A stretch of DNA of 64,000 nucleotides from Casuarius casuarius (lineage: Eukaryota > Chordata > Aves > Casuariiformes > Casuariidae), in assembly GCA_003342895.1 (NCBI GenBank), contig PTFA01000340.1, forward strand, positions 698,979 to 762,978, written 5' to 3'. Below, piece after piece: positions 11,901-24,200 of the stretch (position 1 is the stretch's first letter; each line of letters opens with the position of its first letter). The position numbers and the translations under genes were made by a program. The notes below the pieces were generated by a model. That model had not been told where the DNA came from, searched no databases, and saw only the letters and a program-made list of their open reading frames with translations.

Positions 11901-14900
11901 ATTGGTGTGACTCAACAATTTACCAACCATCAGCTGAGCCCATGTAAACCCAGGTCTCAGATTCCTCTGACTGAGAAACTCAGTGTGTCAATGTAACCCA
12001 GTCCTAACCCATGTCACCAGGGTAGGCTAAGGTCATGCACAGCCCAAAGACAAGGCTCAAGAAGCTGCAGGAGCTTGTAGCCGAATGACCATGCTGAACC
12101 TTCTGGTCTAAACTGAAGAAATAGCTTAGCTCATGCCTTTAACTCATTCCTGAGCCAAGTCCCCAGCCACATGTAAAATAACCAGCTGCACGGTTTTATC
12201 TCGTGTTACATCTATGCTAGCATCATGGGCACTGTACAACACATTTTCAATTAATCCTATTGCATTGGTACCAGTATTTCTCTCCCTGAATTCTCAGTGC
12301 AGGGGTATTTCTCTCTTTCAATCCTGCATAGTTTGTGTTCAAAACCAATTGGGCTGTTTTCCCTAAAAGAGACAGTAAGGTAGGTCTGACATGCCCAGCC
12401 TAGGTGGCATTTAACAGGGTTTTACACAGAGATATAAGGTCTGGTTGACATTATGTGTTGGTGAAAGAGGAAACTTGCTCCATAACTCTGGAAACTGCCA
12501 AGGATGCTCTGAGCATACTCTGTTTGCTGGAAGAGGCTGAGACACCATGAATAGCTAACATAAAATGATGCATAGGCCTTTGGACAGAGCAGTTGGAAGC
12601 AGATATTGGCGTAAAATCTGCGGGGATGTACCACTTTGGGGCTCCGAGGTGAGGAGGGGGTAACTCTTTATCTGCCAGAGAGGAGCCCAGCTCTGGGGGC
12701 TTTGGGGGGATGCACAGCCTGCTCCCTAGCTGTGGAGTCCTTGGAGGCACACGTACCCTGTCCTCAAGCCCAGCTGTGGGGTCTGGCACAGGACATGAAC
12801 CCCATTTCCCAGCCCAGCTTTGAGTCATGCTGGGTGCACAGTCAGCAGCAAGGCATCACCCAACCACCCACGGCCCCTGCACAGTGCTGAGGACCTTTGC
12901 AGTTCCCCTTTCTGTGCACACCTCAGCCTGGACCCATCCTGCCCCCCATATTATTAGATGGAAAGAGAAAGACCCTTGGAGCAGCCACCCTGCTTCATGT
13001 TTACGCATAGCAAAAGCCCCTCTGACCTGCCTCAGTGCTGGGNAGGTATCTCTGATGCTGCAGAGTCTGCAGCCGGGGACCAGCCTCAATCTGCTTGCAA
13101 GGCCAAAGCGTTGCTATGGTATCTGAGCATCAGCCCACAAATTCTGTGGCAGCGGTAGGCACATGAGAAAGAAATACTGATAAATTAAGGTGGTGGCATC
13201 ACTAAGTGTGCAGGGACTCGCATAGTTTGCCCATATCATGCTTTTCACTTTTCCCAGCCTCTGAATAGTGAGATACTGCAGGAGAGGGTTTAGAAGGCAA
13301 ACTGGGGCCAATGAGGGAAGGGGTGACATCAATCTCATCTGTCCCCAAGGCTGCAGGCTCACAAGCAGTCACAGCACAGAGATTGCTGCCCGGCAAAGCT
13401 GGAGTGGCACACATGCCAAGCTGGGCTGCCTGGAGCGGGAGCAGCCCCCAAGCGATGCTCCTCCACTCTGGGTGCCGGTTCACAGCGTTGTGCTTCTCCC
13501 TGTATCTGTCCAGAAACCCCGGTGCCAGGCTCGGCCACACAAAGGGCCCTTTTCACCTTCCTGCGGCACCGCTGCTGACACTAACCCTTCAACTTCGGGA
13601 GCCAGGGCCGCTCTGAGGAGCCGCCACCATCCCTGACAGATAGTTGGGGCATGCGGCTGAGAGTTGCCCCTGCCCAAGGTTTAATTTTTCCCTCGGACAC
13701 AGCCAGCTGCTGGCATTTCTCTACCCTTTTCTCTTTGCATTCAGCAGGTGAGAGAGCCATCACCTGCCACCCGTCGCGAGAGGGCTGCAGCATTTCACAA
13801 GCAAGGCCTTGCTCGCTCGTGTTCAAGCCAGAAAAAAGGAGAAAAGAAGAAAGGAGATGGGGAGGAGGGTGGAAGGGAGCGGATAATTGTCCTAGCAGGG
13901 CCAAAGCCCAAGGAAGATGCAAGGATGCTCCTTAGAGGGCACATAGCTGGCCTGGCCCCTTGGGTCATAGTGCCTACAGCGAGGGGGACAGGATAAGCCC
14001 CATCCTGCCCCTCATCTCCAGTTGTCTCATATCCCTAGAGTGCCACAGCTTAAAGGACTCCAGGGGCTGACACAGCCGATGAGACCCTGCCCAGACTGCT
14101 GGCTTTCCACTGGCTTCCTGCTACATCCCCCAGCTGCTACCTCCACAGTGGTCCTAAGACTGTGGCAGCAGTGACAGGACCCTCCTGCAGGCTCTGGAGC
14201 CATCCTGAGCTCAACTTCTGCCTGGCATTGATCCAACCCCCCCCATCCATCCCTGAGATGGCTGGAGATGATGACAAAACACTCCGCATCCAAGACAGCC
14301 CTGGGACTTCCCTTGGCTGGTGAGCCAAATTCTAGTGACGATGAAGTGGGTGGGGATATGAAAAGGGGGAGAAGTGGCATTTCTCAGCTGCTGTTGTCTC
14401 TCTATGTCCTAGCTCACATCCCTGCAGCAGGAGAAGCAAGCCTGGGTCTCCAGAGCTCTGTTCCTCCTCTGGAAAGCCTTGAGAGGACCAGGCTGCTGAC
14501 CAGGGATCAGCCCTCAGACATACCCACAGCACTGATGGGCACACAGGGAGAAAGCCACCAAGCCTCACAGTCCTCCCCCAGTGCCTCCAGGGCAAATAGC
14601 AAGATGCTCCCAGAGAAGTCGTTCCTGGCTTACTGTCACCGAGAAATGCTTAAAGCCACTATCTAAATCTATCATAAAGACTCAAAGTCCCAAAGATATC
14701 TGACACAAATCCCTGGTGTGTGCTCTGAACTGTAATTTCTACATTGCTCTCACCAGCTGCCAGGGACAGGATTTCTCTACTGACCTCAAGATTTTTACAT
14801 GATTTTTAGGATTTTTAATTGCAAGTTTGGAGTGCTCGACAGATCTCCCCCTTCCTGCCAAAACACAGCCTGCCTTGCAGAAGGAACCCCATGCCATATT

Positions 14901-16439
14901 TTGCAGGACTGGCAGTTTTTATTTTAGATCAGAGGCTCCGATGGTGCTGATGTAGGACTGTTACGGGCCCTGTGCGAGGGTGCATTGCACCGTCTCCACC
15001 CAGCACCACCACATGCACCACTGTCAGGCTGCGAGCACTTGCGCAGATATTTGTTTTAAGGAAAACAATAGCAAAGAGGCTGCAATCAGATTTTGCAAAT
15101 GATTATTTTTGCCTCACGGTTCCGGTGACTCAGTCCCTGGTCTCGTGGTTATGAAGTTAACTCTGCCCAGATGAAATCATATCCTCTCCCCCCGCAGCCC
15201 TCCCTGCCGCGCTCGACGACATCTTGTGCTTTTGTGCCTCTCGAGCAAGGCGGCATGGAGTGGAAGGTGAATGCAGCAGCCAGCCTTCAACAGACTGTTG
15301 TCAAGTCCAAAAATACCCTCCACACATCCGGTTTCGGTCTCCACCCAGATGAACAGTTTCTCTCAAACCGTCCTGTGGCCAGCAGCTTTTGGACTACGCT
15401 GGAGACAAGAGCGTGTGGTCGTTTCTAGCCCAGCCCAGATCCTGGGGCTTTGGCAGCCAGGCTGGGCTAGCGCTTGCCCAGGAAGGGCGGCCCCCGGCGC
15501 TCAGCCCCAGCGTGCCCGGTCGGGCCTGTGCGGGGGAGCAGGGGTCCCACCTTCCTGCCTCAGCTGCATCTGTGAGACTCATCGCTCACAAGAGAGCACA
15601 TCCGACCCCCGGTCTGCCCGGTGGGCAGAGCACCCAGCAGGCTGCCGACACAGGGAATGGATCTGGCCAGGGACCGGGGGCAGCTGCTCTGGCTGGTGAC
15701 CGCTTACGGCTTCAGCCATCTCTTCCCTCTCCATTTCACAGCAGCAAAATGCATCTCACAAGATGGTCGTGAGTACTCCAGGAGGCTTCATCTTTGTGTT
15801 CATACATCACCCAGTATTAAGGGCATACTTATCTCAGCAGGAAAAGGGGAGAGTTGAGGGTCTCAGAAAAGCTCTGAGATGTTCTTAACATTTGTCTCCT
15901 GTTTGGCATTTCTGCCTGCGAACTCTGCCAGTGAGAGCAGCGACAGGGCCAGCTAGTCTCTTGCAGCGCTTTGGGAAAGGCTAACACGTGCATGAGAGGT
16001 TTTTGGATCCCAGGTCTGACTCAGGGATAATAAATACCTTTTCTGGAGAACTCAACATGGCCCGGATTGCCTTGTGCCTCACTCGTTCCCCATCCCACCC
16101 AAAACAAACACAGCCCTCACTTCATCCTCCCCTCAAGCAAGCATGGTCCCAGGCTGCCCTCTGCACCTCAGGCCCCCTCCCTGGCCAGGATGGAGAGCCT
16201 GGCTGGCGCACACAATTCGAGGAAGCTATCCTCCCATCCCCACCCTCTCCAGCCGCATCGCCCGACTGCTAGCGGCTGCGTCCAGAGCTCCCCCCACTGC
16301 ACCCCGCACGCCCTGGCCATCACCCCCACTCACCCGAAAACTCCGGGGCTGCCTCGACCGCAGTGGAGAGGCACAGGAGGGCCAGGGCTGCCCCCAGCCC
16401 CGCAAGCGGAGGCGGCTGAAGCTGCCGGGCTGCAGCCAT
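2547..16439 (-). CDS. EVA1C-like: EVA1C-like transmembrane protein with two SUEL lectin domains, complete 7-exon gene
   Basis: Exons in transcript order: 16334-16439, 11025-11224, 6618-6741, 5759-5911, 5056-5199, 4692-4763, 2547-2932 (minus). They join in phase into 1185 nt = 394 aa + stop, all with GT-AG junctions. Residues 1-30 are a signal peptide. Residues ~36-145 and ~146-243 are two cysteine-rich SUEL/galactose-binding lectin domains; the first has an NHT glycosylation site and ACDG-like TCDG start, ending GPDPCPGTHKYL..YKC. A short linker leads to one membrane helix (~272-292), then an acidic/serine-rich cytoplasmic tail with the EVA1-family '..EEIWM..' block near the end. EVA1C family proteins bind heparin/glycans and act with SLT-ROBO guidance (known for C. 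elegans EVA-1). From memory of human EVA1C (~441 aa) the first lectin domain is only about half identical, the linker before the membrane is ~50 aa shorter and the tail differs, so I read it as a paralog rather than the EVA1C ortholog. Start ATG has a good Kozak context (A at -3, G at +4). Confidence 0.9.
4692..4763 (-). CDS. EVA1C-like: EVA1C-like exon 6: juxtamembrane linker
   Basis: 72 nt, phase 1 in and out; acceptor TTGCAG ends at 4764, donor GTAACG at 4686-4691. Encodes PRQLLEEVGPDTSDPFLLSD.. and leads into the membrane exon. Identified by phase, by the 'CVP' junction shared with EVA1C, and by clean splice sites; it is the shortest and least conserved exon. Confidence 0.8.
5056..5199 (-). 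CDS. EVA1C-like: EVA1C-like exon 5: second half of SUEL domain 2
   Basis: 144 nt, phase 1 in and out; acceptor CAG at 5200-5202, donor GTGAG at 5051-5055. Encodes ECLAPDALRRVSKKC.., ..ATFGDPCFPGMKK.. and ..VSYTC, the end of lectin domain 2. Confidence 0.92.
5759..5911 (-). CDS. EVA1C-like: EVA1C-like exon 4: first half of SUEL domain 2
   Basis: 153 nt, phase 1 in and out; acceptor CAG at 5912-5914, donor GTATGC at 5753-5758. Encodes ..KTVCENDKLRLQC.. and ..IYSASYGR.., the start of the second lectin domain. Confidence 0.92.
6618..6741 (-). CDS. EVA1C-like: EVA1C-like exon 3: second half of SUEL domain 1
   Basis: 124 nt, acceptor CAG at 6742-6744, donor GTGAGG at 6612-6617. Encodes KLLDECQDQRWC.. 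and ..VFGPDPCPGTHKYL.., the hallmark end of a SUEL domain. Confidence 0.93.
6742..11024 (-). other. EVA1C-like intron 2 (4.3 kb)
   Basis: Contains a 39-bp minisatellite near its 5' end on plus coordinates (6960-7158). Otherwise nothing coding or repetitive recognised. Confidence 0.7.
6960..7158. repeat. 39-bp minisatellite, about 5 copies
   Basis: The motif 'agacatgcacactagca' and variants start at 6964, 7003, 7042, 7081 and 7120, an exact 39-base period; the two right-most copies are nearly identical and the left ones are diverged. Because 39 is a multiple of 3 the frames stay open as a 13-residue repeat, which explains the spurious open frames on both strands here. Confidence 0.9.
11025..11224 (-). 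CDS. EVA1C-like: EVA1C-like exon 2: first half of SUEL domain 1
   Basis: 200 nt, acceptor CAG at 11225-11227, donor GTAAGG at 11019-11024. Encodes GYLRKVLKNHTIHTCDG.. and the ..AFYGRR.. block of a SUEL lectin domain; ends on a codon boundary (..TARQ). Confidence 0.92.
11225..16333 (-). other. EVA1C-like intron 1 (5.1 kb)
   Basis: No exon or clear repeat recognised. A single undetermined base (n) lies at 13043. Confidence 0.7.
16334..16439 (-). CDS. EVA1C-like: EVA1C-like exon 1: signal peptide
   Basis: 106 nt. ATG at 16437-16439, hydrophobic leucine/alanine-rich signal peptide, ends in ..EFS plus one base; donor GTGAGT at 16328-16333. With exon 2 it reads ..PEFSGYLRK.., matching the DFSGYL.. 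junction of EVA1C. Confidence 0.88.
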
Positions 16440-19400
16440 GCTGTAGCTGCCTCCGGTCCGTGCTGGCTCCTGCCGGAGAGGGTTTGCTCGTCCCTTGTGG
16501 CAGCTGGCGCTCGGGGTTGGGGCTGGCACTGCGCGCGGACAAAGGCTCACTTCTTTGCCTTGCCAAGGCTCCTGGGAGCTGGGAGGACATGTGTGCGTGT
16601 GCACGTGTGTGCCTGTATGTACACTCTCACTTTGCATGCCAGCCGGGCACAGAGGCTGCTGCAGACAGCTGGGATGCTCTCGGCGTGGGGATGACCCCTT
16701 GGGAGGCGATCTGTTTGGGGAGGTGCTCCGCAGCAAACAGAAGTGGGTGCTGTGCCTTGGTGTGGCATGCTAACGGCCACTACCCCTGCGGAGAGTGGCA
16801 GCCCCCTACCTTCCTCCTCCTCCATACCCCCAAGCAGAGGTACAGGGGTTGGCAGGACTCGTAGTGTATCACTTCCCCTTCTCTCAGAGACATTCAGCCA
16901 GAAATCAGGCTACACACACTCTGTAATCTCCATCTCAGCAAATGCGTGGTCATTCACTATTTTACGTGGAAGGGAAGGGCTGCCCGGACTGCCTCCCACA
17001 GAAAGATGTCTTTGCCAGTGGAAAAGACAAACACCTGCCCTGCATCAGAGGGCCTAGGCAGGGATGCTTCCTGCAGTGATACCTCTGCCATGGCCCTTCT
17101 TCCCACGCTGCCTCCACGGGGAAAGCTACCATGTCTCAGGGTGTTCGAGAGCAGAGTGTTTGTGAGAAGGGCTCTGTCTTGTTGCTGTGCCTCCCATTCT
17201 GCTGGAATTAAATATCTGTCTGCTCCCTCAGCTGAGAGCTTGGAGATGTTCTCATCCCCAGTCCATAGACCCATCTGGCCTGAGCCTGAGGTCAGCGGAG
17301 AAAGACAGCACTGTAGTGTTGGCCAGCGGAGCGAGCGCTGGCATGGCTCCTCCGCAGAGCTCAGGACCGGGCATCGCTCAAACCAGGGCAGCAACAGGAC
17401 AGGGACGCTGCAAAGGCCAGCAAACATTGCCTGCATGGGTCCAGAGCAGGAGCTGTGGGAGGGAGGAGTGAGTGAAATGGGTCCCAAGCTCGTGCTGTGT
17501 GCGCTGCGGCTACAGCGCCCTGGAAAGCAGGGAAACACTGACTCTGCTCATGGTAGTGTGCAGCACAAAGCCCAGAAATCTGCATTCTTCCTCTTCATGG
17601 GTTGCTCCAGCCTCTGGTGGACTTTTTATGCCAACCACCTGCAGTCTGCACCTTTGCAGCAGTCCTGCATGCCCATGCTTTTCTCAGGCCCCAAGAGGGC
17701 TGCAGTCAAAAGCAGGACTGTGGACCCATTTTGCATGCACAATGCTGTTGTTTCATTCATCACCCTGCTTGCTTACAAGAATGTCATGTGAAATGGTGTC
17801 AAACACACATAAAAATCAAGCTGCAGGATAACTGATGCTTCAGTTAGATATTGTTTGCCCTGGACAAATCCACACTTGCTTTCACTTGCTGGTCCCGCAA
17901 TGCTGTTTCTGTCTCCCTGGGTCAGAAGCCCCTAAAACCAGGTGATATCCCCAAGTCCAGTCACTGTGCATGTTTCTGGTCATCCTTTGGCAGTGGCCAG
18001 CGAGGCCTGGCAGGGCCCCCAGGACATCGTGACACATACTCACGGAGTGCCCAGACCCTGAGGAACTCCTGCTTCCCCATCCCTTTCGCAGCATGGTGCA
18101 TTTCTGCCCGCAGCCATGACTCACCAGCCACACGGTTGGGCCAGGAAGGGGCCCAACGCTTGTCTCACACCTCTCTGCTCAGTGCATTGCTCTCGGGGTT
18201 GATTCCTTACCCTGGCTCGGCTGCCCAGCTTTAAAGTGACGTCTGAGTGGTATGTGGCAATGATAGGGCACATTTGAGGGTCCTGGCTAATTCAGGTCCT
18301 GCAGAAACAAGAACTTACCTCCCCATGGCCAACAGCCTCCCTGGGGTATGGCTTGCTTTGGTCTCTGAGCAGCACCTGGCACAGGAGCCCTGCATGCCCT
18401 TGGTGACATCCCAGCACTCCTGGGAAAAGAGCAGTAGGGACACACGGAAAGCCCCAGCTGTGCGGTGGGAAATTCGGTGCTGAACAGCCTGTGTTCTCCC
18501 AGGCCCTCTCCAGCCACAGATGCACTGCCACATCTCCTGGCTTGACAGAAGGACCCCTTCTTCACTGCCACAGCTCGCTGCTCTCCCTCCTCGAGTGCCT
18601 CTGCTTGCTACCCCTCTCCCAGCTCTCAGGTCAGCTTAGGATGTTCCTAACATTAACATTTTCACCTAAGCATAACATTTCCACCATCACTGGCAATTGC
18701 CCCAGCTCCAACCCAGCTTCCTCCATGAGAGCCCTGCTGTGAGCTGGGCTCCCCAGGGTGGACAGTGCAGGCAGGGAAAAGGGACGAGGAGATGTATGAA
18801 AAGCAGCTGCAGGGCTCATGCACTGAGCACAGTGCCTCCGCAGCCTTCTCACCCTTGAGCCTGTGGGCTGCAATGAGAATTTGCTGGCTCAGCTAGCAAC
18901 ATCCTGGCACCTCTCTGGGACCTTGCCTTATGCACGAGCCTTCCCTTGGGATTAAAGCTGCCCTGTTCCTGCTCTTGCTTCTCCTGTCTGCTACTCGCCA
19001 TCCTCCCCTCCACAGTTGTGCCAAGCCACACTCCAGCCTGTGCCAGGGATGAAGAAGTGGGAAGCAGGCTCAATCCTGGTGCATAGGAGCCTTCGCAAAG
19101 CTGGTGTCACAAGCAGTGAAAATTAACCCTGCAGAGCACCTTCCCTGCCAAGCACCTTCCCAGCTCAGCATCCCGGTCAAGAGCTAGCACAAGAAATAGC
19201 TCCTGTTTCCCTCTCCATGGAAATGATTTGTGCAGTAGGGGACACTGCAGAGTTTGAGGCTCTCAAAAAGCACTGATGATGCAGAAAGAGAAATCCCCCC
19301 CAGCCCTTCATGTGTGCCTGCTAGTGCCTGCTGAGTATCTCTCTGTGCTTGGCAGGAGGAGGTCCCAGAAATGTCTCCCTCTGGAATTCTGCAAAATTAT

Positions 19401-21162
19401 TTGCCAGCTGCTTTTCCTCAGGGCAGGTGTTCTCATCAGGGTTTGACTGTTTTCAGAAAAGCCTGAACTCACCCAAGCTGGGGGCTAACCTAGCCGTCAG
19501 GCAATAAGGGTGCACTAACCCTTCCCATTTTATGTAATATATACTTGGTACCAGCTACACAGTACCAAGGCACGAGAAAGACTAGCCCAAGATCACATTC
19601 ATGAGACGAGGAAACCACAATCAGGCACCAACAAGAAACACAGAAAGAAAGTGAAGCCCTTCTCTGCCAGTCCTGCATGGCCAGAGCTCTGCACCTGGAG
19701 AGGGGTTATCCCCCTGCCATGGACAGCTGACACAGGATAAAACATTCACTGCTCTCCAGGGCAGCTGGCTGTACCAGCACCATCCATCCTGGATGGAGCA
19801 GCCTTCACCCCTCCCTCCTCTCTCTCTTCCTCAACCCTCCTGCTCAAGTTAGGACCTGGTGGGTAAGGACTGTGGCTCTGCTTGCCTTAAACTTGTGGGT
19901 GCTGGGAAACCTGTCTCAGCTGGGATGGAGTCGGTCAGATCTGATGGCTCTCGTTTCCCTCCCATCCTGGAGAGGAAAGAAAGCCAGTCATCTTTCCTGT
20001 GAAACGGCCCAAGTTCCAGGAATGGGGCCCAAACGGGGGGTCAGGCCTGGAGCCATCCTTTCCCATCACCCTGCGATGCGCTGCCCCAGCTGGGCTGCTG
20101 CCAGCAGGGCTCCGGGATTCCCCACTGGGCCCTAACATACTGCAGGCTCTTTACTTTCTCTCCTTGGATATTTTGCAATCGATTCTTGCCAGAAGTCTCT
20201 ACCCTGGCAGCCCTCAGCTAGTTGCAAAGAGTTGGTGGCAGGCAGCCAAACTGCCCTGCTTGGCCTCTGTCTTTCCCCGCATCATTCCTTTGCTCAAGCA
20301 CCCTCCTTGTACTTGTGTGGACATGGAGAGGAGCTATCTGCCCCTCCTGGCAGCTGCGCTTGTGCCTACAGCAAAAATCAGTGGGATCTCGTATGACAGT
20401 GTGAGGGAAATGGTGGCAAATTCAGGTCAATCTGCCCTGAGAAGAGAGGGGCTGGAGGTCAGAGCTGGAACCGTTCAGATCCCCCAGCCCAGTGGCCAAG
20501 AGGTGCCACTGGCATCCTTGAGGCACTGCTGGAAGGATCTGGTAGGTGCTGCTGGCACCAAGGCAGGGACACGGCATGGCAAAGTTGTGCAGAAGGAGGC
20601 GGGTCCCTCTCTCTGAGGAGCACAGCGTGCCCCTGCAGGGAGCCGCAGGGCACTGGGGTAGCAAGGAGGGGAGGATGGAGAAGGTGAAGACCTTCCCCTC
20701 CAGGCCAGTCCGGTGAGAGAACCGGAGTGCGACATGCTTCCTGACTGTTTCCTGTGCAAAAAAACCACTCTCCCAGCTCAGCGATTACAGCAGCAGTGAC
20801 GGGTCTTTCTGGGCCGTGAGCCCACTGCTTGGAGTCTCCAGGGCAGCGCCTGGACTAGTTTGATAGACTGGAACGGGCCCTGTGAATGCATCCAGATAGA
20901 CTGGTGCTGAGTCACGGCTGGGAGGCCTCTGCAGTTCCCCCCACCCCTCTAGCAGGTCGCTGCATACACCCCATCGCTCCTCCCCACTTCAAAAGGAAGG
21001 AAAAGGCAAGCCACAGCACTCCGCAGGGGAGGGAGTGCAACAGAGGTGTTCCAGACATCTGCCCTCAGAAAGCCTCCCTCCAGTTCACAGAGGGGCGCTT
21101 AGCAGAGAACAGATCAACTCACCCCAGCAGTGAGCAGCCAACGGTTCCCCCATTCCACCAGG
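16440..21162. other. Intergenic region between divergent EVA1C-like and CLIC2 genes
   Basis: About 4.7 kb separating two start codons that point away from each other, so it should hold both promoters. No TATA box or CpG island stands out. A 281-codon open frame at 16946-17791 resembles nothing I know, and an old CR1 piece lies at ~17735-17905. Confidence 0.6.
17735..17905 (-). mobile_element. Ancient CR1/L3-type reverse transcriptase fragment
   Basis: On the minus strand the translation keeps the outline of the CR1 reverse-transcriptase block: a 'GFVQGKQYLTE'-like segment corresponds to GFTKGKSCLTN of the young copy at 41050, followed by a degraded 'DF..TPFH..' where the young copy has DFSKAFDTVSHN. 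Strongly diverged, so an old insertion. Confidence 0.45.
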
Positions 21163-21219
21163 ATGGAGAATCAGCAGCACAGTCCCAAAAAGGAGCCTGA
21201 GATCGAGCTTTTTGTGAAG
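21163..21219 (+). CDS. CLIC2: CLIC2 exon 1
   Basis: 57 nt, 19 codons, ATG to ..EPEIELFVK, donor GTGAGT at 21220. The first ten residues differ from human, then PEIELFVK is identical. Separated from exon 2 by a 6.9-kb intron. Confidence 0.9.
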
Positions 21220-24200
21220 GTGAGTTCCCCGAGGCGCGTTTGCTCATTAGCTGTTGCCTATGGGCTCATCCCAGGCGGGCGGGCTGTAGCCTGTCTTTTC
21301 CCAAGGCGTCATTAATTGCCAGCTGATTTCAGGCGGTGGAAGTTTGTGAGAGTCTTCCAGAATCTGGAGAAGAGTGCCAAACTGAGGGTTACTTGCCATG
21401 AAAAGGGGCTAATCTGCCTGAATTCACCTGCCTGTTCCCAGAGCCTGGGTACACGGGATGCCCGGAGCCTGGCAGCAAGGGTGCCAAGGACACTTTGGCT
21501 TGGGCAGAGGCAGGGTGTTGTGCCCACTCCGCTCCCCCCGGGGAGCCCGGCGGCATCCAGCCCTGGATGCTGTGTTAGCTTTCGTGGTGGTCACCTCCCT
21601 CTGGGGAACCGTGCTGCTGGCAGTGGTCGTAATGAAGGAGCGGGGCAGGCGCACGTGTGCCTCTTGAAACCCAGATAAGACAAGTCTCAGCCCAGGAAAA
21701 GCAAGCAGGAGCGCTGAAATGAAACGGAGCAGCTACTTCAGTTTTTCCTTTGAGTGGGAGTTGTGAAACAGACCCTGGAAGGCTTTGGGAGCCTGTGCGA
21801 GTGCCCACGTGTGGGCGGATGGGGAGGGATGGGACAGCTTCTTAGGTCAGCCCTAGGGGATTCTTCGCTGGAAATGTTTTTTCCTCTGTTAAGCAATTTT
21901 TCAAATACTTCCTCTGGAACATTTCAACACTCCTGTTCCAAACATTCGCAGCGAACATGCAGGGAATAGAAAGAGAGGAGCCAGGGCTGACAGCCGAACT
22001 CCGCACAAGCGTGTATGCGAGTGGCAGTGGCAGAGAGGCCCCGGGACAGGACGTGCATGGCCCCAGGCACGCTGTCGTGTTGCAAGCGAGTGGGGGAAGA
22101 GCGATGCCACTGTGTGCCACCATGTCACAGCGTGAAGAGCAGTTCTCCAAGCAGCTTTTTAACTTCTGGGCAGCAAACCACTGTGAGCTGTGCAGCCTTC
22201 GCTCCTCTGCTACCGAGACAGCTCAGTGTCTGAAAAGACCACGACATCTGCCCAAAAGAGCTGGTTTCCCACTGGTACAGGCGCCTGCCATCCCCCACCA
22301 GTGCTGGGTGCAGGTCCGTGTTGGCACTGCACCCTAGGGCCTTGCTCACAGAGGGATGTAGCTGGAAATAAATGTTTGTCAGAGAGGATTATCTGTGGCT
22401 TAGCAGAAGAAAGTCTCTCTCATCCCCTTGCTGAAGCTGTGGCCACAAGGATAGTTGCCAGACGCTGAGCTTTGCAAGATTGAATCTAGGCAAGTGTATT
22501 TTCTTGGTGAATATAATGCAGGTCTTAAATTCTCTCCTTACAGACTACTTTCCCCCCCAGGATGTCTGGGGCAAAAAGGAAAATGATACACAAAGTTACT
22601 GTAGTGGCTGCAGAAGGCTTAAGGGGGTTTCATGGGGAAGAGAAACAGAAAACAAAGCAGCAGCTTAGCAGGACTTCCCCTAAATCTTAATTTAGCACTG
22701 AAAACCCCCTCTGACAAGTTAACAGACAAATTGATGCCATGTCTCATTCTCCTACTCTTCAGGACACAGATTTACTGAAATCATGTCAGATCCAGAAGGG
22801 GTTGAGCAAACAGGCACCCCACCGTGCTATGAGGTGTCAGGGGCACCCCACACGTCTCCGAGGCTGCAACCTGTCCTCTGAGACGCCACTGCTGGTGTCC
22901 ATGGTGACAGCCATAAATCACGGCGTTCCTGGGATGGGTGCTGCCGGCGAGCCAGAGCTCATGTGAACACTCTGGCTTCAAGCATGCACCAGCGCGCAAC
23001 ACCTTCCTGGGACCTGGCAGAGCTTTCAGCAAATGCTAAATTAACTTGGCAGCTCCCCACATTGCCTTTGGATCTGGGGGTGGCAGTTCCCAAGAGCCTA
23101 TTAATAATTTCTCATACTCCCCCCCTCGTCATCTTCAAATGCTGGGAAGGGCCCGGGGTATTGCTTGCTGGCGTAATCACTGCCCGGCTGCTGTGGCAGG
23201 CCTTGCGCGGGCACGTCCCACTGGAGAAAGCCCCGCACTGGTGAAGTCAGTCCCACGCATGCTTTCCCCAGGGAGCATGATCCAGCCATCCCACGTGGCG
23301 GCAGTCCTTGGGGTGGCAGGCAGGCGAGCATCTCCCTGCCTGGCGCCATCGGGAGGAGGCTCTGTCCCTTATGCTTAGTCCCGTGAGGAGTTTAGCCAAC
23401 CCCAAGACTGCTTTCCAGTTTTCTTGGTAGCCATAGGAATCGTGGGCAGGCCATGGAGGACTGGGTGGGTGTTGAGTGGATCTAGACAGCGTCAGCAGTG
23501 CTCCAGACACACTCATCGCCTCCCTCCTCCCACCATGTTTCATGCTGTTTCACCAAGGAAGGAAACATGGGGGCTTCTAAGCAACTTTGGGTGTTTAACA
23601 TCTTGTGCTATGATGCCTGAAAAGATGCAGAGAGTTATCGCTAAAAGCGTGTACCTCCCTGGAAAAACTGTGCTGGCCCAAGCCTCCCCCTCTGTCCCAC
23701 ACATCTGCCCATCTCTAGCCCTCTGGTAGCCTTTACTGCAGAGACCAGCGCAGACGCCACAAGACCAAAATCCCCCATCCCAGGCCAGCTACACCTCCAC
23801 AGCCAGGCATTCAGCAGCCCTCAGTGGCATCACCTCTGTAGCCGGCTGTGGATCCAGAGGCGTATGCCCAGCTGCATCCCATAAAGCAGCCCCACATTGG
23901 CTTGCCCAGGGGGAGGGGGTTTGGAAACCCAGGAGAGAGCTGGTTTTTTTCCATCATTGTGCTGTGATGGTTCTGCACCTCCATCCTCCCAGGGAAGGAC
24001 TGGAGGGCTTGAAAGGACACCAGTGCGGAAAGTCAGCCTGGGATTGCTGCAGGCTCTGCCTTCCCCCAGCCTGGGGTGCCAGGCTGCAGCAGGGGAAGAG
24101 GCGCGCTCTGCAGAAGGAAGCAGAGAGCAGAGACTTCCCCTCCTTGCAGCTTGGGCTTTGCTTGGAAAGGAAAGCACATGGCTGCAAGTTTCTCCAAACC

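Noticed and set aside
16067..16864. 265-codon open frame on the plus strand
   Set aside because: It lies antisense across EVA1C-like exon 1 and its GC-rich surroundings; the splice-phase evidence for the minus-strand exon is much stronger.
16946..17791. 281-codon open frame on the plus strand
   Set aside because: No signal peptide, domain, splice pattern or composition typical of a protein, an equally long frame overlaps it on the other strand, and its 3' end runs into an old CR1 fragment.
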